The notes beneath the pieces were generated by a model, which saw only the letters and a program-made list of their open reading frames with translations, had not been told where the DNA came from and did no database searches. From Ectobius pallidus (lineage: Eukaryota; Arthropoda; Insecta; Blattodea; Ectobiidae): a DNA stretch of 64,000 nt. Position 1 is the stretch's first letter. Each line of letters starts with the position of its first letter. The position numbers were made by a program, and so were the translations under genes. Shown here one piece after another: positions 42,333-53,425 of this stretch. The stretch covers positions 43,887,502-43,951,501 of the forward strand of contig CAXKWD010000008.1 in assembly GCA_964059195.1 (NCBI GenBank), in the 5' to 3' direction.

Positions 42333-42540
42333 ACGTCCCGGGATCGAATCTCCGTAGGTGTGAAAATTATTAGGATAGGAATAGGTCCCAAATAGGTAGG
42401 TAGGGTGAAGGAGAGAAGGGAGGTTTTTCGGGAAAAGAGGAGAAAAGGGACAAAAGGGGAAAATAAAAAATAAAATGTTCTGTGTTTCTAGTATTTCCGC
42501 CGGATGTCTCTGTGCTGCTACTAGTTCCACCATTACCTAA
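42333..42540 (+). repeat. SINE family 1, copy 4 (right piece)
   Basis: It resumes with the B box (GGGATCGAATCTCC), then GGTCCCAAATAGGTAGGTAG, a purine-rich tail and an end near TAGTTCCACCATT. It is the partner of 36100-36146. Confidence 0.85.
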
Positions 42541-42546
42541 TAGATA

Positions 42547-43159
42547 GGAGAGTTCTTTAACTCAGCGCATTTTCGTGCGCATGTATCGAGAGCATTCCTA
42601 AACACAGTGCTGGAATCCATCGGCTCGTCTCCTTTCCAGCGCATGATTCATCACACTTCAAACGCTTCCATCGGTCTTTGGTATGGATGGAAATGCGATT
42701 GACCATTGTCGTCTGCTTTTCGGTATAGGGACGTCGTAACTCGTAACACTTAACCTATACAGTATGTCGACACAATGAAGGAAACTGCATTACTGCAATG
42801 AATCTTCAGATTCAGATAGTGATAGTAACATTAATATATGACTGGTTAATAAAAAAAATCCCTTTTATAAATTGGCGATTTCTTTCAATTTAAAGAATTT
42901 GACATACCGGTATCAAGAACTTTGGAAATTTTACTGAATCAATATCATTTAATTTAACGCAATAAGTTTATTTTTAATGTTTTTTGACGTATTTTATGCT
43001 TAATGACAAAATATGCCAAGATTTGGAATTTTCAGTATTATGTTTACATATGGTAATCCATCGGATCGTTCTTATTTACATCGCTCAACGTACTCATCGC
43101 ATAGCCTATCCATCGGCTTTAAAAAAGCAAATTTTCTCCGATGACTTTAAGAACTCTCC
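42547..43159. mobile_element. Pogo/mariner-type MITE (TA duplication)
   Basis: The ends GGAGAGTTCTTTAACTCAG and CTTTAAGAACTCTCC are flanked by TA (42545-42546, 43160-43161). TCCATCGG recurs at about 42619, 42668, 43067 and 43110, giving element-specific internal repeats. No transposase. Confidence 0.75.
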
Positions 43160-43189
43160 TACAGTCGGCTGACTAACCGTTGGGTACAA

Positions 43190-45270
43190 GGCAAACCTGT
43201 GGGTACAGAACCCTAACAATATAAATGATAAATCGAATAGCATTAGTGTAGAATCATTCAATGAATTCTTTGTTGATCAAGTTAATGAGATAAGTAACTC
43301 AATACCTAATAGCAATTATGATTGTAATTACTATCTGAATAATGTGCAAAAGCAGGACGATCAAGCTTTCACATTTAAAGCAGTTAGTGTAGAAGAAGTA
43401 AGTTATATAAAGGAATTAGTAAACTTAGAAATAGCAAATGTTTAGATATTTATGGTCTCAATTCAAGCATTCTAAAAATATCTGCCCCTTATATATGTGA
43501 AGTACTTGCTTATCTATTTAATCTCTGTATATCGAGTAACTGTCCATTTCCTGATGAATTAAAAAAAGTTAAAGTTATACCAATTTATAAGAAAGGTTGC
43601 AAGGAAACTCCATCCAACTACAGGCCTATATCAATTGTACCCATAATTTCAAAACTATTCGAATCTCTTATTCATTCCCAATTGTCTAGTTACTTTGAAC
43701 AGCATAAAATATTTTCAATGAAGCAATTTGGATTTAGGCCCAAACGTAGTACAGTTGATGCTGTTCTCAGTTTAGTAGATAATGTTATGAATGACTTGGA
43801 AGGTGGTTGCCTTGTTAGTTTTAGATCATACGACATGAGTAAGGCCTTCGACACAGTGCAGCATGAATTATTGTGCAAAAAGTTGATATTTTATGGTTTG
43901 GATCAAGGATCTGTGAAGCTAATAAAATCCTATCTCTTAAATAGAAATCAGTTTGTATACAAAGATGGTTACTTTTCACAAGGTAAACTTATTCAGCAAG
44001 GAGTCCCGCAAGGATCCATACTTGGACCTATCTTATTTAATGTATATATTAATGATCTTCCAAGCAATATAGATGGAGCAGGATTAGATGGGTATATGTT
44101 TGCTGACGATTTTGGCCTCAAAGTATCCTCTCCTAGTTCAGAAACATTAGAGAGTTGCTTAATTAATAGCTCCTCAGTACTAAGTGACTGGTGTTCGGCA
44201 AATAAGTTATCTTTGAATCTAAGCAAAATATGTGATATTATCTTTAACTTTAGAAATACTACTGACATTGATTTCAGGAAAAGTAAACTAAAATTTTTGG
44301 GTATAATACTTGACAAGGGTCTGACATGGGAGGATCACATTGACTATACAGTATCCAAACTTAGCAAAGGAATATACTTGCTGCGCAGGCTAAAGGAAAC
44401 TGTCGATACCGATGCTCTTCTAAAGGTTTACTATGCTCAAATCCACTCTTTTCTAACTTATGGTATTATTCTCTGGGGTAATAGCTCACAATCCCCCAAA
44501 CTATTCCTCTTACAAAAGAAGGCAGTTAGAATCATATGTAATACAAGCTGGAGAGCTCATTGTAAGCCTCTTTTCAAAAGACTGAACATCATGACTTTAC
44601 CATCTATTTACATTCTGTCCATTCTTGTCTACACTCATTCCAACGAAAACCTTTTTGAGAAAAATAGTGAATTCCACAATCATAACACTAGGAATAAAAC
44701 AAAACTGAGGGTTCAATTGTGCCACTATAGCAAATCCCAAAAGAATTGTAAGTATATGGCCATAAAATTGTATAATTTTCTGCCAACTAGTCTAAAGCTC
44801 AAAGGTATTAACAAGTATAAAAACAAACTAAAGGAAATACTTATAGCTGAATGCCTATATGATGTAGACAGTTTCTTTTCAATAAATTTTGGCCAATATA
44901 TTACATAAGTAATACTGACTCTATTGCAGCTAGCTCACTCAAAGTAACCATAATTGTAAACGGGTATTTTGTATAAATTGTATATAATAATTGATGACAT
45001 GTGATTATTTGTTTTTAAACATTGACCAATGTATTACATGAGTAATATTATTTATACTGAAAACACTTTTATTATGTATTCATATTAGTATACACTGCAT
45101 AAAGTTAAAATTTTATTGATCATGTGTATATTTGTGTAGAAATAGTAGTTTAATTAATGTACAATTTGTAAATTCATGTGTGATTATTATCTTATATGTT
45201 GACGAAGTTAATGCTTGTTATTGTAACAGCCAAATAATGAATAAAAATCTTGAATCTTGAATCTTGAATC
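43190..45270 (+). mobile_element. 5'-truncated CR1/Jockey-like LINE with (CTTGAAT)n tail
   Basis: It starts within the linker before the RT (VESFNEFFVDQVNEISNSIP), carries the RT to a stop at 44908, then a 3' UTR of about 330 bp and three CTTGAAT-type repeats at 45248-45270. A frameshift lies near 43420. It is a different subfamily from the LINE at 36151. Confidence 0.88.
43425..44908 (+). pseudogene. LINE reverse transcriptase (FADDF variant)
   Basis: After the frameshift: LDIYGLNSSILKISAPYI, KVIPIYKKGCKETPSNYRPI, KQFGFRPKRSTVDAV, SYDMSKAFDTVQHELL, GVPQGSILGPILFNVYINDL, YMFADDFGLKVSS and LKFLGIILDKGLTWEDHI. The C-terminus ends SFFSINFGQYIT. The catalytic DD pair is present, and the frame is open for 408 codons from 43682. 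The protein lacks ORF1, the endonuclease and part of the linker because of 5' truncation. Confidence 0.88.
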
Positions 45271-45277
45271 CTACTCT

Positions 45278-45530
45278 CGAATTTTTAATATTTGGTACAA
45301 GGGGCACTCTCGAATTATTAATATTAAGTACAAGGGCTACTCTCGCAGTTTTAATATTTGGTACAAGGGGCACACTCGCATTTTTAATATTTGGTATGGT
45401 CGGGAGTGTCGGCGACAATATACAAGGATAGTTTGGTCACCATGTTCGCTGAGAAACAAAATGCGAATATCGAGTGGGCGGAGCCTATTTGGCACCTTAT
45501 ATTTGGTTTTAGCCCTTCTCTGTATTAATG
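45278..45530 (+). repeat. Short minisatellite (GGTACAAGGG units) and flanking repeat
   Basis: Four units of about 36 bp carry TTTTTAATATTTGGTACAAG and GGGCACTCTCG. Then comes CGAGTGGGCGGAGCC and CACCTTATATTTGG, which is inverted at 35630-35830. The unit resembles the GGTGCAAGGG family by eye. Confidence 0.7.
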
Positions 45531-45733
45531 AGTATATACATTATATTCTCGAATATATTATTAATTTCCTTGAGAAATATTAATGTTATGAATATGATCT
45601 TGATATTTTTGAACTCAGATGCCAGAATTATATAAGAACCATGAAAAAACTGGAACAAGAATTTGCACAAAATTTGTTATATATATATATATATTAAAAT
45701 GTGCATATGTAAGTAGCAAAAAACATCACTTAC

Positions 45734-45817
45734 ATCTTTTTTCCGAGGCTGTCCAGTTATAGATTCTATTACGAATAAAAATATTAAGGTAACACAGCAC
45801 CAAAATATGAACTTCAT
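45734..45817 (-). CDS. Candidate host first coding exon with signal peptide
   Basis: The ATG at 45817 (minus) opens MKFIFWCCVTLIFLFVIES followed by ITGQPRKKD, then a consensus donor GAT|GTAAGT. The first 20 or so residues form a typical signal peptide (K then a hydrophobic core, with a cleavage candidate after ITG). KKD before a phase-0 donor recalls the KKKKDIRDY region of the ER chaperone Boca/MESD, but that is only a guess. It lies about 760 bp from, and divergent to, the candidate exon at 46575, as in a bidirectional promoter. The next exon is not visible. Confidence 0.4.
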
Positions 45818-45899
45818 TTTCCGGCTTTTATTGTTTACGTGTACTCTCGTGTCGCTAACAGCTGATTTCCGCCATTTGTCAATGTTGAACAACACAAGG

Positions 45900-46574
45900 A
45901 ACCAAATAGAAATGAAGAAATTTCCCTAAATTCCAAGTAGAATGTATAGTTTTGTTATGTATCCTGTTCTTTTGGCACCGTAAATTTGTAGTCTAATTTT
46001 AAAACAAGGATTTGTTATGACTGGCTCAAAATGTTTAAGTAAGAATTTAAAGTTTACAAGAAAAGCGTCGAATTTATAAATCGACATCATTCTTAAAACT
46101 ATAAAATTGCTAAAATTCCCTGCAATTTGCTATAATAATATAGCAACTAATTTAAGTTCCTGTAATTCCACATCTAACTAACATTTATCATTTTCGAGCC
46201 ACCATTAATATTATACCGTTATTGAATTACTACAAAATCAGGTGAAAGAACATTTTCACTAAAAAATGTGTCTTCAATCTATTTTCTTGGCCACCCTGCA
46301 TAGAGTGAACTAGGAACCAATGAGAAACTGCATGATTATTTGTAATGGGACTATGATTGGTTCTTCAAAGGCAACCACATAGGCATTGGAAGCAGCGATA
46401 TTTGAATTTAAATCCCCCAAACTGTTTTGACGGTTACACGACTGTAGTATGAATTATTCGATTTCAGTCATACCGTAGGATTATTTATTGTTAGTCTGTC
46501 ACTCGAGGTTTGCTCGGTTCGTTGTTCAAGTTTGGAAGTTGTGGTTCGCCTTGAAGAAGACATAAAGGGAGAAA
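45900..46574 (+). promoter_or_regulatory. Candidate bidirectional promoter with CCAAT boxes and a CHR-like site
   Basis: CCAAT-type boxes lie at 46317-46321 (CCAAT), 46356-46360 (ATTGG) and 46385-46389 (ATTGG), spaced 39 and 29 bp. A TTTGAA element is at 46401-46406. Spaced CCAAT boxes upstream of a CHR (TTTGAA/TTCGAA) are the known layout of mitotic-gene promoters. Free of recognisable transposons, unlike the rest of the window. Confidence 0.4.
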
Positions 46575-46620
46575 ATGTCATTTCCTCGAGCCAAAATACA
46601 GCGCTTCAATGATACGACCA
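46575..46620 (+). CDS. Candidate first coding exon of an HMMR/RHAMM-like gene
   Basis: The ATG at 46575 gives MSFPRAKIQRFNDTT, then A|GTGAGT, a consensus splice donor in phase 1. Vertebrate HMMR starts with a very similar MSFP...KRFND peptide, which as I recall also falls in its first exon. HMMR is a spindle-associated coiled-coil protein; CCAAT and CHR-like sites upstream fit a mitotic gene. Only 15 residues are available and the next exon (expected to encode a PSPGAYD-like peptide) is not seen, so this remains a candidate. Confidence 0.45.
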
Positions 46621-47480
46621 GTGAGTAATACTTAATTACGGTATCTAATTTATGACGTATGGACAGTAACTTTGTATTTTTAGAGTTGTCGAGAATTGCA
46701 GAGCATTGACGAAGCCTTTGTCTTTGTTTTATTAAAACGGTGTATGATATCAAAATATTGAAAATTTCACTAATTTTATCTTGGAAGGTTTTTTGAGAAA
46801 CAGGCCTAGTTTAGTTAAAATCTAAAATGCAGCCTACATACCGGTAATTCGACTAGAGTGTTCTCTAAGACCTGAGTGCAGATTAGAGTAATAACCTGCA
46901 TAGATGTAACTTAACGTGATGGGAAAAGTACAAAACAAATTCGGCAACCCTGAATTACAGTTAGCCTACTGAGGACATTTAACTTAATTACAAATTACTT
47001 TTCAAAAGTAATCAGTACAATTACATTTACCGTACTTATGTAATGGCAGTACAGTAGATAAACTTTCTTGGGATGGTGATCACGCTGCTCCCTGTGATAA
47101 CTTTGTTTTAGAAACGCGGAAAACAGCCAAATTCTTCAGACCCTGCAGCTTCCATATACCAGTAGCCTATAAGCATCTTACATTTACATGAAGACTCCAA
47201 ATGTATGTAGCTTACCGTAAAATCGGAAAGGGGATACAAAATTAACCTAAAATTGCACTTTAAAATCACGATCTAGCGGTGGATGATCTGTTGTCGGGCT
47301 GGGAGAGTGCGTTGGGTCATGTGGACAATGCTTGAAAGAAAGTTAATGTCTGCCCTGGATCCCCTTCTTGTTTTTCTATATTGGGGGCCTGGACCCCCTG
47401 CATACATCCACCAGACCCTCTTCATCAGGAACCGTATTTCCGTATTGGCTACATGGTTCCTTGGGGAAACTGAAGAATCT
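46621..47480 (+). other. Putative intron sequence, no gene seen
   Basis: AT-rich, with TACCGGTA and GGCCTA-type words. Nothing here reads as a second exon of the 46575 candidate. Confidence 0.35.
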
Positions 47481-47484
47481 GCAA

Positions 47485-48000
47485 CACCCTAGCTCCCCAT
47501 TCTCTGAAAATAGCTACCAATAGTCTTTTTGGTGCAAGGGTCACTTATTATAATCTGGGGGACCAGCCCTATATCCTTAGCCATACAGTTTTAATTATTA
47601 CTAAATGGAACTACGTTAAAGATGTGGGCAAAAGATAGATTTATGCTGCACCCCAGCTAAGCTCCACCGTTTTGTTAGGTTAGGAACGTTTAAATGTTAG
47701 TTTAGGAGCAATATACTGAATAGCACGAGGTTTATTAGGCCTATGTATCACATTGAATTTCTTCTGTGACGAAACCCTAAACCCCACCTTTCCAGGCGGG
47801 CCTCATTAGAGAGGAGCCTAGGGTGCAGCATAAAACTATTCAGAGTCAGGAAGGAAAAGTGTATGGCTAAGGAAGAGCGCTCTACCCATAATCTGGAAAT
47901 ATTATTATATTTTCTCTGAAATTACGGTACGGTAGCTGTTTTGGTGCAAGAATCATTATAATAAATTATAGGCTATAATGTGTAGCAGATTCTTCCAGTG
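47485..48000 (+). repeat. Minisatellite remnant split by a MITE
   Basis: TCTGAAAATAGC and TTTTTGGTGCAAGGGTCA lie before 47558; after the MITE the unit resumes with ATAATCTGGAAATATT and TGTTTTGGTGCAAG. Same family as 1735-2035. Confidence 0.7.
47559..47887. mobile_element. 329-bp MITE with 9-bp duplication ATAATCTGG
   Basis: ATAATCTGG flanks it (47550-47558, 47888-47896). The ends start GGG...CCC; a further inverted pair TCCTTAGCCATACA and TGTATGGCTAAGGA lies 15 bp in, followed by ATGCTGCACCCCA and its complement. A 9-bp duplication suggests a MULE/Mutator-like or Merlin-like element. Confidence 0.7.
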
Positions 48001-48089
48001 CGTTTCTTTTTAAAGCGAAGCTAAAGCGCTGGGAAAAATATATATTGCGACTCACCCGAGCCCCCCACCACTACCGCGTGGAAAGTAGG

Positions 48090-48250
48090 GGTTTTGGGTG
48101 GGGAGAAAAATAATTTATTTTTCCTTTCTTCTCTTTTTTTCCCGTCTCTTTCCACTCTTCCTCTCACCTCCTCGTCACCCTACCTATCTATCGGAACCCC
48201 TAGCGTTATAGCTATATCTAGGAGTCTTAACCCACTATGCCACGAATGAC
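48090..48250 (-). repeat. tRNA-derived SINE (family 1), copy 5
   Basis: On the minus strand: an A box (TGGCATAGTGGGTTAAG-type), a diverged B box and a tail with GAGGAAGAGTGGAAAGAG. The body is shortened. Confidence 0.75.
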
Positions 48251-48254
48251 AGTT

Positions 48255-48545
48255 GAGCAGTGAAGAAAGAAAGCTTTCATATATAGGTACTAAGGGTGAC
48301 TTCATGCATTCGCGAGTGTCAACGCAAGAATAGCTTTTTCAAATTTTGAAATGTTTTGTTTGTTACGAAAAGAGTACTGTTGGTGCAAGGGAATTTTTCT
48401 GCATCGATTAAGCCATGTTTTATATCATAACACGGCGTTTTTAAAAATTGGGAAATATTATGTACATTTCGATTTTTTATATTATCAAATCGGTGTTTAA
48501 AGATCGTGAAATATGATGTTTGGTACAAGGGTATTTTTTTAATTG
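48255..48545 (-). repeat. Minisatellite array beside SINE copy 5
   Basis: Units with TTGGTGCAAGGG and GGTACAAGGG, and GTGAAATATGATG segments, lie upstream of the SINE head, as in the other copies. Confidence 0.7.
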
Positions 48546-48559
48546 TTCGACATTTTCTA

Positions 48560-49752
48560 TAATTCGTGAAATTTTATTTTGTTTGTTATAATGGTAATTG
48601 CAATTATTAGAGCAAGCTGCGGGCTTAACACAGCAAGCGGCAGTAGCGGCCGGCATGCGCCATAGCGGGAAGATGCGCGGTAGGCGGTGAGGGGAAGCGG
48701 CCGATGGAAAGGGGAGCAGGGTGAGTCGGAAACTATAAACTTGCCAAAGCGCTTTACCATTGCTGCATGAAAACCGTTCTTTTTTACATTTTGCTGCAGC
48801 TTCACTTTACCCCCACTCTACTACCCGTGCAGTGAACTCAAATCTCGCTTTATGACTGCTGCACAAACTGTCATGGCGGACTAGGTGATCATCGAAAATA
48901 TCGTTGTTCAAATTCCCGAGTTCGAACGCCTTCTTCAGCACAGTTAGTATCATGTGATTTTACCTGTACATCATATTGTACAATAATTATTATTCCCATC
49001 CCCGTATAATTGTTATTTGCACATGTCTTAACCATGTTAAAGGGATGTAAACATTGCTGGTGTCATCCAGCATGCTCTCAGCTGATCGACTTCATGCCGT
49101 TCTGTTTTGTCTGCAGCGGTCGTAAAGCGATCGTGCAACACTCGTAAAGCACTTTACAGTTTTGCTTTAAAAAGAAACGTAAGGTTCATTTCGCCAGTTC
49201 CTTCATGTTTTTCTTAGTTGAAGGCTTTGCTCCCAAGCCCCACCACCCCAGTTTTTCCCAGACCCCCTTCACTGGGAGTTTTAAATACAAGACTATTGGC
49301 AGTATTGGATAACTCTGTGTGGGAAGAACCAATGTGAGGGGGTCAGAAACTAGTGGGCCATTCAGTGGTAAAGCTGCTTGGGATGTTACCTAGTCTCAAA
49401 TTATTAATGAACAAACAGCGCTTCGGCTTTGCTGTACAGCAAACTAGGGTGAAAAGAAGTTTCCAATTCAGTTGATTACTAGGGCCTATAACAAATGAAA
49501 GATGCGCAAAGTTTTGCATTACATATTGGAATATTCACCAATACTTTTCTTTCGTGATTTACACTTTAGGATGTGGTTGCGTTCACAAAGTTTGCACGTA
49601 TGCAGTTACTGTCGGGGTTATGAAACTTCCTGTTCGTGCATAATTGGTAGCCTATGAAATCCGTGTACCATACCGCCATCCTGGTCACTATGTTTTGCAA
49701 CTTCTGATTTGCTTGTTTCTATTCCGTGCCCATCACTGCTTCGGTCATATAG
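48560..49752. other. No gene recognised
   Basis: It includes a GC-rich repeat (48635-48720) related to 35195-35290 and the right end of the possible TIR element. The rest is unassigned. Confidence 0.4.
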
Positions 49753-50860
49753 GGGTCATTCTCCAAAAATGGGTTGATTTCAATGTTAGAATTTTTTATT
49801 ATTATTTTATTTTGGCCCATGCAAATTTTTTTATGTAGGATAGCCTATTTCATTCTGCAGAGTACCGGTACTACTGAGGTACTGGTCCTACTTACCGAGT
49901 GGTATTTTGCATTAAATTAACAAGGTTAGAAAATGGCGCATTCACGGAGGTGAGAAAATATAGTAAGAAATAGTAATTATATAGAAGTTAGTGTGAGAAT
50001 TAGATTAAATTTACTGTAGAGCCAATCCATAGTGACGGGTGTGTAGTGATGTGGGCCGGGAATATTCCCAGTGGGAGGGAACTTATAAAATGGGAATATT
50101 GCCGGGAATATTTCTTTTGCCGGGGAAGATTGCCAAAAACTGGGAATTTATGAAAATTTGTAGATTTTTAATGTTTTAACTCTTATTAACAATTGAGGAA
50201 TCTTAAAACTACGTTAACTAAGCGAGTTCACACATTTTAATCCAAGAATTAACATTCTATACATTAATTCCCTGTATAACCGAGTGGGAATTTATGGAAA
50301 TAAATGGATTTAATTTAAATTACTAAAGCATTATTAAAAACCCAAGCATTTTGATCAAGTAATTTCCCCTGGGAACTTATGTTCAAACATCTTGGGTCAT
50401 AAATGTTCAAAAACTATCTATTTTATAAATTTCCTGTTTCTTTGTGCTTTTTCAGCTTTACAATTTGTACTTGTTTGGCCAATAATTGCCAATATTGCCA
50501 TACTCATTTATAGGCTATATATTTTTTATTTTACCAAATATTTTATGTATAATTTAAAATAGAAAGTAGGAGTGCTCAAATAATAAAAATAGCCTACTTA
50601 CTAAAGAAGCTAGTTAAGTTCATCATAAACATTGTAATTCTGTATCAAGAGTTATTTAATTACAATGGGCTGCAATGGGGAGATTCAGATCTTTAAAGAC
50701 AAATAAGGGAATTTTTCCCTCCCTTTTTGGCCCATTGCAAACTGCATCACTGCAGCTTTCAGAGAGGCAGCCATACTGTTTTTTCAGTTGATTTGTTTGC
50801 AAACAGAACCAGTTTCATTTGAAGTTTGTGTGAAATTTGTAACATTGAAGTGGAAGGTGA

Positions 50861-51596
50861 ATCAAATAACTTTTTTGCACTCCTTAGCTAGTAAGTGTTA
50901 CTTATGAAAGTTGTTTACATGGATCGTAACTTGACATTACCACACGCAATCTTGTTGCTAGGGGCGACGGGCGGAAAGTGGCTTGTTGCTAGGGGCGACG
51001 GGCAGAAAGTTACTTTACCGCCCGCAAATGCTTATTTGCGAGCAGAAATGACCAAGGCCTCCCCGCTTAAAAAAAATTCGGTTGCCATAAACAACAAAAA
51101 ATGCGAATCCCTTTCTGAAATAAGCACCATTCTTCAAGACTGTATAACTTATACATAATATTTTCAGGTAATATCACAATTAATATAATTAAATTGATAT
51201 AAGTAACCGTCGTGCAAAAAATAATCATCAAATAACTTTTTTGCACTCCTTAGCTAGTAAGTGTTACTTACGAAAGTTGTTTACATGGATCGTAACTTGA
51301 CATTACCACACGCAATCTTGTTGCTAGGGGCGACAGGCGGAAAGTGACTTGTTGCTAGGGGCGACGGGCAGAAAGTTACTTTACCGCCCGCAAATGCTTA
51401 TTTGCGAGCAGAAATGACCAAGGCCTCCCCGCTTTATAAATATTCGGTTGCCATAAACAACAAAAAATGCGAATCCCTTTCTGAAATAAGCACCATTCTT
51501 CAAGACTGTATATGTACATAATATTTTCAGGTAATAGGCCTATCACAATTAATATAATTAAATTGATATAAGTAACCGTCGTGCAAAAAATAGCAT
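50861..51596 (+). repeat. Tandem duplication (two units of about 365 bp) in hAT-1
   Basis: ATCAAATAACTTTTTTGCAC begins both units (about 50862 and 51227). Each contains TTGTTGCTAGGGGCGACGGG twice as a 29-bp sub-repeat, and ends AACCGTCGTGCAAAAAATA. It lies just upstream of the transposase start and may be its promoter region. Confidence 0.8.
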
Positions 51597-51763
51597 GCAA
51601 CACACGGACCGTAAAGGCATTTACGGGTCTCGAAAACTTAAAAACTGTTTCCTCGACCCGTAGGCCTAAACGTGCCTTTCCGCCCTTGTGTCGCAATATA
51701 CTATTAATAGGCCTGAATCCTGTGTTGTTTATTGTTGTGTTTGGAAATTAATTTATTGTCAAA

Positions 51764-52135
51764 ATGGTCAAGAAAAAAGGAGCAGTTTGGGACTTCTTTA
51801 GTATTAAAGGAAAAGGTGTTGTTTGTAAGTACTGCACTCAAGAATACAAGCATGGATGCAAGCAAGGATGTCAGACTGTTAAAAGTTTCTTTGCAGAGGT
51901 GATAACTATAGTAAAGACTATCAAAAACAGTCACATATTAAAAGCATTGTTCGATGAAATTTCTTCTGAGAAAAAATTTAAAGATCGAATATCTCTGAAG
52001 TTGCCTGGGCAGACCATATGGGGTAGCCATCTTTTTTGTTTGGAGAGTTTGCAATCGAACAAAGTGGTTCTCCAAAAATTGGCAGTCAATGAAAAGGCTG
52101 ATCTAGACCCATCCATTAAAAGGAAACTACTATAG
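51764..52135 (+). pseudogene. hAT transposase, 5' part: BED finger with internal deletion
   Basis: MVKKKGAVWDFFSIKGKGVV and CKYCTQEYKHGC are the first part of a BED zinc finger (aromatic residues and the C-x2-C pair). Shortly after, VKTIKNSHIL, SLKLPGQTIWGSHLFCLESL and LQKLAVNEKAD appear, blocks that in related proteins lie well downstream. The second half of the finger and the catalytic region between are therefore deleted. The frame stops near the insertion at 52136 and resumes at 54525. Confidence 0.8.
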
Positions 52136-52394
52136 ACCGTCCCAACCTTAAAAAACAGTATTAGTCTTATGCAGCGCACTGATGCCAGATCTACTCACAT
52201 CACAAGGCCCGGCACATGATGTGAAAAAGCTCTTAAACCTCGTGAAAACCTCGAGATTTGTTTCTTGTACATAATAATTATTGTAAATCATGCCCTGCAG
52301 ATAGAACGACGGCACACCCTCCTTCCCTTATTTTCAACCCCCAGGAGTAGGCTAATATTTTCTCTATAGGCCCACAAATCTACATGTTCTGACC

Positions 52395-53110
52395 AATGTC
52401 TACAAAATGTTACACATGTACCCTGTAGAATCAAGTAAAAATTCTACGAGACAATCATTCTCGAAAAAAACACCCCTTGCGAAATTTTCAATCCCTACCA
52501 TGTGATCTTTTTACTAGTCTACATTCTTTGAACGATTTTTACCAAACTTTACACACAGACCCTATAAAAACAAGAGAAAAATTAGGTGAAGTTAATTTTG
52601 GAAGAAGCCACCCCTTAAATGTTTCTACCCCTATTACATTACCAAAATTTAGATATACATTTTTGACGTGTTTTCAACAGATTTTCTACACAGAACGTAT
52701 AGAACCAGGAGAAAATGGTAGGAAAACTAATTTTGAAACAAACCACATTTTAGATCTTTCACCCCAATTTTGTGATATATTTTTATCTACATCCTTTGAC
52801 CAATTTTATCAGACTTTATACCAAGAACCTATTGAATCAAGATAAATTTTTAACCAAAGTTTATTTGGATGAAACCACTCCTTAAATGTTGCAACCCCTA
52901 TTATATAAATGTTATTTAAATCTACATTCTCTGATCAATTTTTACCAGACTTTACACAGAGCTAATAGAACCAGGAGAAAAACTTAGGTAAAACTAAATT
53001 TGGAAAAAAAAAGTCCCTTAAATGATTTAATCCCTATTTAATGACGTTTAAATCTACATTCTTTGTCTCATTTTACCAGACTTGACACACAGATAAGCAA
53101 GACTAATAGG
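52395..53110. repeat. Degenerate tandem array, unit about 120 bp
   Basis: About five units carry TTTACACACAGACC-like text, AGAACCAGGAGAAAA, ACCACCCCTTAAATG and ATCTACATTCTTTGA. Imperfect and non-coding. Confidence 0.7.
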
Positions 53111-53354
53111 AATTTCTGTCTCTTTCTTACCTCAACCCCACCATCCATGGTCTTTAGAAGTAATAGGGTCCTTGAGTGTGACAAGTTGTGCTTTCTCTAG
53201 GGCCTAGATTTTGAAAATTAAAAGGGCTTCCTCCAAAATTGACTTCGAAGTACAAGTAAAATACAAAACCAGGTGACGCCGGGTCCTTTAAGCTAATAAT
53301 TTATAAATGTTACATTTAATATTAAATTTCATTTCGATAATATTATTTTTCATT

Positions 53355-53425
53355 ATTATTATTATTATTATTATTGTTGTTGTTGTTGTTATTATTATTA
53401 TTATTGTTATTATTATTATTGCTAT
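53355..53425. repeat. (ATT)n/(GTT)n microsatellite
   Basis: An ATT tract with a short GTT interruption; the leucine-rich open frame over it is an artefact. Confidence 0.9.

Larger units (their letters stand above)
48000..49185. mobile_element. Possible TIR element with TAAAGCGCTTTA motifs
   Basis: CGTTTCTTTTTAAAGC (about 48003) and GCTTTAAAAAGAAACG (about 49167) face each other. AAAGCGCT/AGCGCTTTA-like motifs occur near both ends and at 48753. A SINE and minisatellite lie within. No target duplication was confirmed. Confidence 0.4.

Noticed and set aside
46526..46753. Minus-strand 75-residue frame over the HMMR-like exon
   Set aside because: Shadow of the plus-strand first exon and its intron; no motif.
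47090..47200. Possible second exon after TTTTAG at 47112
   Set aside because: The peptide it would add (KTRKTAKFFRPCSF) does not resemble the expected second exon of HMMR and no good donor follows.
52477..52845. 122-residue frame with repeated FYQTLHTDPI-like text
   Set aside because: Translation of the degenerate tandem array.
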